The translations under genes and the position numbers were made by a program. Source: JAGGTJ01 sp964457545 (GTDB lineage Bacteria; Desulfobacterota; DSM-4660; Desulfatiglandales; Desulfatiglandaceae). Taken from it: a DNA stretch of 64,000 nucleotides. Every line of letters begins with the position of its first letter. The stretch's first letter is position 1. Below, in pieces: positions 26,537 through 34,569 of this stretch. The DNA is taken from the NCBI GenBank assembly GCA_964457545.1, contig CAYWEN010000020.1:1-64000 (forward strand), written 5' to 3'. The notes beneath the pieces are model-generated. The model was not told the DNA's origin, did no database searches, and saw only the letters and a list, made by a program, of their open reading frames with translations.

Positions 26537-26983
26537 GTGGACAGTATTGACAGGGATCTTTTGAATAAAATACAATCAGATTTTCCTATTGTATCCAGGC
26601 CGTATTATGAATTGGGAAAAAGACTGGGAATTTCCGAGGATGATGTTATTGAGCGTATCAACAGGCTTAAAGACATTGGCATTATCAGACGAATAGGCGG
26701 GAATTTCAATTCCAGAAACCTGAATTTTGTAAGCACCCTATGTGCTGCCAGGGTGCCGGAGGACAAGGTAGGCAGTTTTGTTGAGGCAGTAAACCGTTAT
26801 CCGGGCGTGACCCACAATTATCTAAGAAACGACGAGTATAATATCTGGTTTACCTTTATTGCTGAAGATATGAGTTATATAAATAATGCACTCAAGGATA
26901 TTTCGGAAGAGACAGGGGTGCATGATATCCTGAATTTGCCTGCAGAGAAGATATTCAAGATAAAGGTGGATTTTGAGGTGTAA
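26537..26983 (+). CDS. siroheme decarboxylase subunit (AhbA/AhbB, Lrp/AsnC fold)
   Basis: An N-terminal winged-helix region (SIDRDLLNKIQSDFPIVSRPY, ISEDDVIERINRLKDIGIIRRIGG) is followed by an Lrp-type ligand domain with GVTHNYLRNDEYNIWFTF. The His in GVTHNYLR and the NIWFT segment are typical of siroheme decarboxylases. Start: GTG at 26537 with AGGTGG just upstream gives 148 residues; an ATG at 26465 would add 24 unconserved residues. AhbA and AhbB usually pair; only one copy is here and I cannot say which. It is 95 bp after ahbD on the same strand. Confidence 0.85.
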   Translation: MDSIDRDLLNKIQSDFPIVSRPYYELGKRLGISEDDVIERINRLKDIGIIRRIGGNFNSRNLNFVSTLCAARVPEDKVGSFVEAVNRYPGVTHNYLRNDEYNIWFTFIAEDMSYINNALKDISEETGVHDILNLPAEKIFKIKVDFEV

Positions 26984-27003
26984 GTGTATTTCTGCCTTGA
27001 ACA

Positions 27004-27303
27004 TTACCATTCTTCCTCTTCGTCTGGTTCAAACTTTTTCATGATTCTGTCCAGTTCTGTTTCACTTATTCTTCCCATATCTAACAGCAAATCTCCTATC
27101 CCGTCTTCACGCAGCGCTTGCTTTGAAAGTATTGTTGTATTGGTTTTCCCGCCTATATTGTAAAAGGTATATTCCAGTGTGAGTCTTGATTTTTTAAGCA
27201 TGTGTATATTACTTATTCCTGAAAATATGAAATGATAACTTAAAAGGATATACATAGATCCTGTTAATATTGACCAGAAAAACAGTTTTTTTATAAAAAA
27301 CAT
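27004..27303 (-). CDS. hypothetical small membrane-anchored protein (99 aa)
   Basis: Not recognised. One hydrophobic segment (about residues 5-30, KLFFWSILTGSMYILLSYHFIF) follows a short basic N-terminus, so the rest is probably periplasmic or membrane-attached. The C-terminal half (ALREDGIGDLLLDMGRISETELDRIMKKF, ending in DEEEEW) is helical and acidic. It resembles the segment found in proteins with repeated degenerate GIGDLL-MGxIs-ELd motifs. It converges with the ahb operon, with 20 bp between the stops. Confidence 0.6.
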   Translation of the reverse strand: MFFIKKLFFWSILTGSMYILLSYHFIFSGISNIHMLKKSRLTLEYTFYNIGGKTNTTILSKQALREDGIGDLLLDMGRISETELDRIMKKFEPDEEEEW

Positions 27304-27651
27304 TGTTCTTTTGCCTGATTTTGCACGAAAATTCCTGTTTTTATATTGACAAAACCCATCACAATACCGGTGATTTGCTGATGTGCTTCAAGTGTGGTTT
27401 ATGATAAAGAAAAAGCCTTTATTATCATACAGGTAAAATGCAAAAAACATACCTGTTGTCAGGGGGGTGTTGACATGTGAGGTGTTTAGTCGAGAGATGA
27501 AAATTTTTGTGCAAGATCAAGGAAATCAAGGCCGCAAACACGTTTTTTTAATGCGTTGCACAGGGAAATACCGCAGGCGGAATGTGGCCATTTGTGGATG
27601 GAAACTGTTTGGTTCTGTGATAACGAAGAGGGTTTTTGTGGTGTGTTTGTG
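27304..27651. other. gene-free gap with one end of the dispersed repeat
   Basis: Holds a good right end of the inverted-repeat family at 27584-27604 (AATGTGGCCATTTGTGGATG). The same GCGGAATGTGGCC lead-in is seen in copy 1 at 929-940. No clear left end was found. No gene is seen. Confidence 0.45.
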
Positions 27652-28278
27652 TCAGCGGTTTTTTCTGTTGCCTGTAGCCTTCTTTATTACAAAAAAGATC
27701 CCGGCACATAATAAGACAAACACGATTATGGTGTTATATCTCTTTATGATATAGCCAAGGTTGGCTTTTACTGTATTCCAGTTGTTGCCCAGTTCAAACC
27801 CCAGCCATATCCAGATGAGATTCCATATGGCACAACTGAGGAGGGCAAAAAACATAACTTTTGAAACAGAAAGCCTGGATATTCCACTGGCAATGGATAT
27901 TACGGATCGGACTCCGGGTAGAAAACGATTAAAAAGGACAAGTATATACCCATATCTTTTCAGCCATTCTTCTCCTTTGATTATATCTTCTGCCTTGAAC
28001 CACCTGTAGTCCTTGATTATAAAAAAATGTTTTCCCAGAGCCTGACCCACCCAGAACAGAGACATAAAGCCTGCTACACTGCCTATTGTGGTTGCAGCAT
28101 ACACACCAAAGAAAGTCAGTCTGTCAGTGCTTACGAGGAAGGCTCCAAAGGCCGTGATTGTGTCTCCTGGGATTGGAGGAAAGATGTTTTCTATATATGC
28201 GCTTACAGCAAGAAGCACATATATAATGGCGTTGGGAAGAGAGGAAAGAAAATGAAGGAATGAATCGATATTGCTCAA
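27652..28278 (-). CDS. DedA family membrane protein
   Basis: 208 residues with about five membrane segments. The amphipathic IENIFPPIPGDTITAFGAFL and the later FNRFLPGVRSVISIASGISRLS are the conserved DedA/VTT motifs, including acidic and Arg residues needed for transport. DedA proteins are linked to undecaprenyl-phosphate or phospholipid recycling across the inner membrane; which lipid applies here is not shown by the sequence. It is a single gene, not close to an operon partner. Confidence 0.93.
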   Translation of the reverse strand: MSNIDSFLHFLSSLPNAIIYVLLAVSAYIENIFPPIPGDTITAFGAFLVSTDRLTFFGVYAATTIGSVAGFMSLFWVGQALGKHFFIIKDYRWFKAEDIIKGEEWLKRYGYILVLFNRFLPGVRSVISIASGISRLSVSKVMFFALLSCAIWNLIWIWLGFELGNNWNTVKANLGYIIKRYNTIIVFVLLCAGIFFVIKKATGNRKNR

Positions 28279-28660
28279 GACCTGTTTCCTTGTTTAGGGT
28301 AACACAAAAGTTGTGCTGTTTGATTCCTTGTGAATTACAGGGTTGATGCCTGACAAAATAAAACCCGGAAGATCGAAGACCTGTGATGTCGTTCAGACTG
28401 TTTTAGCTTAATTTTATATTAAACGCAGTGTCAAGGTTTTTATGAGGCAATTTTTGATACCTTGCCGCCATGGAGGGAAGGTTCTGTTCGTACAGGCGGT
28501 TGAAAACCGTATCTTTGTCCCTTTTTCACATCCTTGAGTTCTTCCTGATATTCCCATGTCCAGAAAGCTGTGTGCATGCACATGATGAAAGCCTGCGGTT
28601 TATTCTGACCCTTTAGGTGCCCTTTATGCCCCGGGATATCTTGGGTTCGGGGATCGCTCC
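28279..28660. other. 380-bp gap between dedA and DUF3108-like gene
   Basis: It contains a possible short minus-strand coding remnant (28440-28583, separate entry). Otherwise there is no repeat end, terminator or promoter that I can support. Confidence 0.4.
28440..28583 (-). CDS. possible small ORF or gene remnant (47 aa)
   Basis: Begins ATG at 28583 and reads MCMHTAFWTWEYQEELKDVK, then ends in a Lys/Gly/Ser-rich tail. The same frame is open upstream for about 27 more codons, back to a TGA overlapping the end of the DUF3108-like gene, but has no start codon there. The biased, coding-like composition suggests a small protein or the 3' remnant of a gene. There is no good ribosome-binding site and the sequence is not recognised. 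Confidence 0.25.
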   Translation of the reverse strand: MCMHTAFWTWEYQEELKDVKKGQRYGFQPPVRTEPSLHGGKVSKIAS

Positions 28661-29707
28661 CTATTCATGGGCTGGTACGGCCCTGTAAAGTTTTATGTTT
28701 ACATCCCCGAAACCTGAAAGTCTTCCATGTATGAGAATAGGAAGCCCTGAATCTTTGTCAATGTATATGTCAAAATCCCCCCTTAGGCCGAAAAAAGAGA
28801 ATCCTTTGTCCTTTTGCCCTATGTTTGTCAGAGAACGAGGCGAGAAGGATACCTTGATGTATTTGGCCTTCTCTTTTCTGTAGGTATTTGGTTCCTCCTC
28901 TTTTTTAGAAGGAAAAACATGCAGATCGTTTACATAGGCTGTATGTATCTGCAGTATGTATATCTGATGTTTGTTCAGTACCAGCAGACTTGCCTGCTTC
29001 AAGTTATGAAAGGCGGTATATGGAAACAGGACAAGGATTGAGGGTTCAATTATATCCTGTGCCCTTATTCCCCGAATGCCGTAGGAATAAAAGGTTTCCT
29101 TTGTGTCTGTCCATGAATCCGGGGACATCTCTGCTTCATCCTGGTTTGAAGGCATTCTTTTCAGTCTCATTACCCCTGTATCTTTTAGCCAATATATCCT
29201 TTCCCGTTTTTTCTCTCCCATACTCAGTTTTACATATCCAAGTAATTTGAGTCCATTAACTGATAAAAGCCCTTTACATATCCTTGAATCTGCATTTTGT
29301 ATATATGTGTTGTTGTTTATATAATAAAAGGCCGTGCTTTTTATATCTTCTTTTGAGCCTATCAGGGGGTTTACGGATGTAATGACGGAAATTCGTAATA
29401 TTTTATTGTTTATTGTTTTGCTGTTGTTCAGATTATCTTGCTGCAAATCATTAACTGTAAGAGGACAGAATGTCTTTTGTGCATCAGGATCTGAAGGCCT
29501 GATGTTTATGCGTATATCAATGTCATATAAAAAAGATTCGGCTTTGAATGCAAGGCATTTCCACTGGATATGATCTGTGGCGATAAACCTGTTTTTTGTT
29601 ATGCGCTCAGCCTTTGTTTGTATAACTGTAATGCCTGTAAGTAAAAAAAGGATTACAGCTACAAGTTGTATTGTTTTTGTATTTTTTGATATATTCAGAT
29701 CGTCCAT
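28661..29707 (-). CDS. DUF3108-like membrane-anchored or exported protein
   Basis: 348 residues. An N-terminal hydrophobic segment (about 12-28, TIQLVAVILFLLTGITVI) after a charged start would export or anchor it. The mature part is beta-rich. The end (FFGLRGDFDIYIDKDSGLPILIHGR, followed by LSGFGDVNIKLYRAVPA) resembles the C-terminus of DUF3108 proteins, which are periplasmic and of unknown function. The middle contains ETFYSYGIRGIRAQDIIEPSI, also DUF3108-like. Assignment is by eye and moderate. Confidence 0.6.
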   Translation of the reverse strand: MDDLNISKNTKTIQLVAVILFLLTGITVIQTKAERITKNRFIATDHIQWKCLAFKAESFLYDIDIRINIRPSDPDAQKTFCPLTVNDLQQDNLNNSKTINNKILRISVITSVNPLIGSKEDIKSTAFYYINNNTYIQNADSRICKGLLSVNGLKLLGYVKLSMGEKKRERIYWLKDTGVMRLKRMPSNQDEAEMSPDSWTDTKETFYSYGIRGIRAQDIIEPSILVLFPYTAFHNLKQASLLVLNKHQIYILQIHTAYVNDLHVFPSKKEEEPNTYRKEKAKYIKVSFSPRSLTNIGQKDKGFSFFGLRGDFDIYIDKDSGLPILIHGRLSGFGDVNIKLYRAVPAHE

Positions 29708-30014
29708 ATTGTTTTTTTATGAACCCCGATTAGTTTCAAAGTGTAGTTTATTGTAAATGCAATGACTATGTGGCACAGATAAAGCAAAGTCAACAGTTGT
29801 TTCAAAAAGACAGGACGGTTTCATGAACGGCCTGTAATGGTTTGATAAAAAATGACAGCAGTGTTTTTCTGTTGCCGCTGTTTTCATGTTTTGATTTGGA
29901 AATTATCTATGAAGGTTCTGAGGGCCAGACAGATGTGGAAGCAGACATGGGTATCTTGAATCAGGGAGTGTTGACCTGCATTATATTCTTCAGAATCATG
30001 GGGGGGATAGGATT
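29708..30014. other. divergent promoter region, no gene seen
   Basis: Separates the divergent DUF3108-like and 1348-residue protein genes. The only clear signal is the GGGGGGATAGGATT ribosome-binding site directly before the GTG start at 30015. No repeat-family end was detected. Confidence 0.4.
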
Positions 30015-33000
30015 GTGAAACAATTTGTTCTGTTTTTGTCTGTTTACGTACTTTTTGCAATGAACAGTGTTTTTGCAGGCAATGTGCCGGATACCACTAC
30101 TGTTCCCGAATCTCTTGAGGCATGGAAGGCATGGGTGCTTCACGGGGAGGAGAAACATTTCTGTCCGGTTTTTTACAATGATCCTGACAAACATATATGC
30201 ATGTGGCCGTCCCGTATTGAGCTCGGTCTGAACAGGTCCGGCGGATATTTTTCCCAAAGGCTGCTGGCCTTTACTGAAGGATGGGATTGCCTGCCCGGGG
30301 GTAATGGGCAATGGCCCAGGGATGTTTATGTTGATGGAAAAAAGGTGCCTGTTATCCTTAGAAACAAAATGCCCTGTATAAAGATTGAATCTGGCAGTCA
30401 TATCGTAAGGGGAAGATTTGTCTGGCGCAGTCTCCCCGAAATGATACACATCCCTGGTTCAAGCGGTTTGCTTGCACTGTATGTTAATGGCAAAAAGATA
30501 AATTTTCCTGTCAGGGACCGGGCTGGGCGTGTATGGCTGAAAAAAAAGGCAGAGAAACCCTCGCAGGAGGACAGGGTCAACATACGTATATTCAGATTGA
30601 TCAAAGATATCATTCCGATGCAGATAATTACCCGTTTCAGGATAGATGTTTCCGGACATCCTCGTGAGATACAGGCCCGTGGGGCTGTTCTTCAGGGTTT
30701 TGTTCCCCTTTTTGTCAAAAGTCCTGTCCCTGCTGGTATTGGATCTGGAAACACCCTGATAATGCAGGCAGGTCCCGGACAATGGCAAATTGATGTGGCT
30801 TCACGCTCCACAGATCAGATCAAAAAGATAAAATTGGCAAATGCCCCCTATGGAGAAGAGATATGGGTATTTGAATCTCATAATGAATTGCGTATGGTGC
30901 AGGTTAAAGGTGCTCCCTCAATTGATCCTTCACGTGCAGATATACCTGATGCATGGAGGCATTTTCCTGCATTTATTGTAAAACAGGGAACATCTCTTGT
31001 TTTTAAGGAAATCAAAAGAGGCGATTCTGATCCGGGCCCTGATTCCCTGAGCCTTGCAAGAACGTGGTGGCTGGATTTTGACGGTAATGGTTATACTGTC
31101 CTTGACCGGATAAGTGCCATTGGCACAATGAAAAAAGACTGGTATCTTGCCATGAATCCGCCGTTTATCCTGGGAAGGGTAACCATAGATGGAAGGGATC
31201 AGCTTATAACGGAACATGCCGGAAAACCTGGGGTTGAGATCAGAAATGGCCATTTCAATATGACTGCTGTATCGAGGTGTGGCAGGATCTCACTGACCGA
31301 TATGTCTGTGACAGGCTGGGATCATGATTTTATAAAGGTATCATCTGTTCTTAACCTGCCTCCTGGCTGGAGATTGTTTGCTGCATCGGGTGTGGATATT
31401 TTGTCCGGAACATGGATTTCTGCATGGTCCCTGTTTGATCTGTTTTTGATTATGATTATATCCCTGTCTGTATTCAGGTTGTGGGGATCAAGGTGGGGGA
31501 TTATGGCCCTTGTCACCCTTGTTCTTATTTATCAGGAGCCCGGTTCTCCCCATTTTGTATGGCTCAGCATGGTGTTTGCCGTAGCGCTTTTAAGAGTTCT
31601 GCAGGATGGATGGATAAAGAGGCTGGTAAATATATGGGCTGCCGGTTCCCTGCTGGTCCTTGTTTTGCTGTCAATACCTTTTATTGTCCATCAGGTACGC
31701 TGGGGTATATATCCCCAATTAGAGCCTCGGCAGGTCTGGTCAACGAGATCAGGATATACAGACAGCAGTGGCCGGACAAGGTTGCCTGAAAGTACACTTG
31801 TGAGACAGCGTAGAAAAAACAAGGTGTTAAGCCTTAAAGGTCTTGAGGATGGGATCAGATCAATGGCTTTTCCCGGCAAGTCATATTTATCCAGAGACAA
31901 ATCTGAATACAAACTTGCAGAACATGATCCCAATGCCTTGATTCAAACCGGGCCAGGGGTTCCTGAATGGCATTGGCATTCCTACAGCATGCGCTGGAAT
32001 GGACCTGTAGAAAAAGGCCAGCATATGCATATTGTACTTTTTCCTCCGATTGTAAATCTTGTGCTTGCCCTGATCAGGGTAATGTTTCTTGTAATATTGA
32101 TTCTGAAAATGGCAAGTTTTATTGGCTGGAAAAAAATACCGGTGAGCAGATTCAGTTTTGCTGCCTGTCTTGTTATTGGTATGTTTCTGTGTTCATCTCT
32201 GGTCAGGGCAAAAACCGTGACTGGCGCCTTTCCTCCAAGGTATATGCTACAGGAACTGAAAAACCGGCTTCTTGAACGTCCCGAATGCTTTCCTCACTGT
32301 GCAGATATCCCTTATGTAAATATTTTTCTGCATCCTGAAAATATCAGAATGATAGTCGGGATAGATGCAGAGATCGATACTGCAGTGCCTTTGCCTGGCC
32401 CGTTAAAAATCTGGGCGCCTGTCAGTATCATGATTGATGGCAGGTCTGCGAAAGGGATTATGCAATACAGGGATGGATATTTGTGGGTATTTGTTTCCAA
32501 AGGCATACATGTACTTGTACTTGAAGGGCCAATTCCTTTGGTGGACTCTGTTTATATCCATTTTAAACTGTCCCCCCGGACAGTAAGATACGAAGGTTCC
32601 GGATGGAAGGTTCAGGGAATAGGAAAAGACGGCACGGTTAAAGGCGGAATCAAAATAGTAAGGAAAGAAAAGTCGGCTGAAGATCATAGTAAGGGTGTTA
32701 AAAGTCATTCCTTTGCTGCCTTGCCTCCGTTTCTTCATGTTAAGCGTGTTATTTCCCTGTCGCTTAACTGGCATGTTACAACAACGGTACGCCGTGTAAC
32801 ACCTGTGGGAACGCCGGTTGTTGTGTCCATTCCCCTTATTAAGGGAGAATCTGTCACAACACCAGGTCTGGATGTGGAAAAGGAACATGTGTACATCAAT
32901 ATGGGTCCCATGATGCGAGAGACAGGATGGCAATCCACTTTAAAACCCGCAAGCATGATAACATTGACAGCCCCCAGGAATGTTATTTGGACAGAAACAT

Positions 33001-34061
33001 GGATTCTGGATATAAGCCCCATATGGCATTGTACATTTCAAGGCATACCTGTAATTCACCGTCAGGACAGCAGAGGAAGGTTAAGACCGGAGTGGAGGCC
33101 TTGGCCCGGTGAAAAGGTAACCTTGTCAGTATCAAAACCAAGGGCAGTGAAGGGGAAATATCTTACTATTGATCATGTTGACCTTAACCTGTCTTCCGGC
33201 AGGTCTCTTGACAAGATAGATATGTCGATGAAACTCAGAAGCAGCAGGGGAGGGGAGCACAGGATAATGCTTCCTGCCGGTGCACGTATACAGGAGGTCA
33301 GAGTAAATGGACGCCTTTTACCTGTTTCCGAGCATAAAACCTCCTTTATGGTGCCATTAAGACCGGGAAAATCAAAGGTAAATGTCAAATGGATTCATAG
33401 ATCGGATTCCATTGTGTTAAAACGTGGACCGGCTGTGCATACAGGCAGTGACGCCGCTAATGTAAATATATTTTTCAGGATGCCTGGGAACAGATGGATA
33501 CTGTGGGCTCATGGCCCTGTTATGGGTCCGGTGGTGCTGTTCTGGAGCATCGTGGCTGTGGTTATTCTGGCGGCTTTTGTTCTTGGGAGGATTTCGGTGG
33601 CTCCGCTTAAGACCTGGCAGTGGATTCTGTTGGGGCTTGGACTGACCCAGGTGCATCCTGTTGTTGCCCTTATGGTAGTCGGCTGGTTTGTGCTATTGGG
33701 TCTTCGTGGAAAGGGGGTTTATCCTCGGCATCCCTTTTTGTTTGATGTAGGCCAGGTAGTGCTTGTTGTATGGACAGCGGCTGCGTTTGCAGGTTTGTAT
33801 GCAGCCATTCAGCATGGGCTTCTCGGTATCCCTGATATGCAGATAGCAGGTAATGGCTCATCCGGTCTTATTCTGCACTGGACCCAGGACAGAACAGGAG
33901 ATATACTGCCTCAACCATGGGTTATATCTGTTCCTATGTTTGTATTTCGGTTCTTGATGCTTTTGTGGTCACTCTGGCTGGCTCATTCCCTTGTGTCCTG
34001 GACAAGGTGGGCCTGGCAGTCTTTCAGTAAGGAATGTATATGGAAAAACCTTCGACAGTGA
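30015..34061 (+). CDS. very large exported multipass membrane protein of unknown function
   Basis: 1348 residues from a GTG with a strong RBS. A signal peptide (about 1-22, ending VFAG) is followed by a roughly 430-residue periplasmic beta-rich region containing ARTWWLDFDGNGYTVLDRIS. Four membrane helices (about 470-570) come next, then a short periplasmic loop, two helices (about 680-740) and a second periplasmic beta-rich region (about 740-1160). Four final helices (about 1165-1330) end the protein. The segment before the first helix cluster, TGWDHDFIKVSSVLNLPPGW, and the LFDLFLIMIISLSVFRLWG helix look conserved-family-like. I have no function to assign. It stands alone: upstream gene divergent, downstream region decayed. 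Confidence 0.8.
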   Translation: MKQFVLFLSVYVLFAMNSVFAGNVPDTTTVPESLEAWKAWVLHGEEKHFCPVFYNDPDKHICMWPSRIELGLNRSGGYFSQRLLAFTEGWDCLPGGNGQWPRDVYVDGKKVPVILRNKMPCIKIESGSHIVRGRFVWRSLPEMIHIPGSSGLLALYVNGKKINFPVRDRAGRVWLKKKAEKPSQEDRVNIRIFRLIKDIIPMQIITRFRIDVSGHPREIQARGAVLQGFVPLFVKSPVPAGIGSGNTLIMQAGPGQWQIDVASRSTDQIKKIKLANAPYGEEIWVFESHNELRMVQVKGAPSIDPSRADIPDAWRHFPAFIVKQGTSLVFKEIKRGDSDPGPDSLSLARTWWLDFDGNGYTVLDRISAIGTMKKDWYLAMNPPFILGRVTIDGRDQLITEHAGKPGVEIRNGHFNMTAVSRCGRISLTDMSVTGWDHDFIKVSSVLNLPPGWRLFAASGVDILSGTWISAWSLFDLFLIMIISLSVFRLWGSRWGIMALVTLVLIYQEPGSPHFVWLSMVFAVALLRVLQDGWIKRLVNIWAAGSLLVLVLLSIPFIVHQVRWGIYPQLEPRQVWSTRSGYTDSSGRTRLPESTLVRQRRKNKVLSLKGLEDGIRSMAFPGKSYLSRDKSEYKLAEHDPNALIQTGPGVPEWHWHSYSMRWNGPVEKGQHMHIVLFPPIVNLVLALIRVMFLVILILKMASFIGWKKIPVSRFSFAACLVIGMFLCSSLVRAKTVTGAFPPRYMLQELKNRLLERPECFPHCADIPYVNIFLHPENIRMIVGIDAEIDTAVPLPGPLKIWAPVSIMIDGRSAKGIMQYRDGYLWVFVSKGIHVLVLEGPIPLVDSVYIHFKLSPRTVRYEGSGWKVQGIGKDGTVKGGIKIVRKEKSAEDHSKGVKSHSFAALPPFLHVKRVISLSLNWHVTTTVRRVTPVGTPVVVSIPLIKGESVTTPGLDVEKEHVYINMGPMMRETGWQSTLKPASMITLTAPRNVIWTETWILDISPIWHCTFQGIPVIHRQDSRGRLRPEWRPWPGEKVTLSVSKPRAVKGKYLTIDHVDLNLSSGRSLDKIDMSMKLRSSRGGEHRIMLPAGARIQEVRVNGRLLPVSEHKTSFMVPLRPGKSKVNVKWIHRSDSIVLKRGPAVHTGSDAANVNIFFRMPGNRWILWAHGPVMGPVVLFWSIVAVVILAAFVLGRISVAPLKTWQWILLGLGLTQVHPVVALMVVGWFVLLGLRGKGVYPRHPFLFDVGQVVLVVWTAAAFAGLYAAIQHGLLGIPDMQIAGNGSSGLILHWTQDRTGDILPQPWVISVPMFVFRFLMLLWSLWLAHSLVSWTRWAWQSFSKECIWKNLRQ

Positions 34062-34569
34062 GCAAGGCATGGCAATCAGTGTGAAATATGGTTTTCCAAC
34101 TGTTCTTGGGATAAGAGAAGAAATATCAAACAAAACTGAAGACGGGAAATTTGACGGCAACAGATATCGATTGAATAAATACCGGATACAAAAGAGAACT
34201 TGCTGGAGCTGCTAATCGTGGACCTAAAACAACTGAAGTCAAACATTAAAATGCAAAGCTTAAAGTTCGTTTGGATAAAGAGTTTATAAACAATGCCAAA
34301 AAAGAACTTGTTTTTCTGGTAAAGGAGTATTCGTTCCTGTTGTTCGGAGTACGGCAGGTGAATCGTTGAATTTGAAGTTATGCTGATTCCTTTCAGCCTT
34401 CTATCTATCCTGAAGTGCTTGCTCCTGCTCTGTCTTTCGGATCGGTATTGATACTGGTCTGTTTTTGGTAACCGGTACGCTTGTGGCGGTTTTGAGAGCA
34501 CTTGTCCTCCCGGATTTTTACAACAGGCATAAGTTACCTTCCTGATTGTTTTTTCAACATCGGCTGATT
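34062..34569. other. AT-rich degenerate gap before recB
   Basis: No intact gene. Short coding-like pieces appear in different plus-strand frames (GYKRELAGAANRGPKTTEVKH near 34180-34250; LDKEFINNAKKELVFLVKEY near 34270-34330). They are broken by stops and frame changes, as expected for a decayed gene. The pieces are not recognised. Confidence 0.35.

Noticed and set aside
34076..34501. Minus-strand open frame (141 codons) before recB
   Set aside because: Lies in a decayed-looking gap. The sequence is Ser/Ile/Phe-rich without motif or RBS, and coding-like pieces are on the opposite strand.
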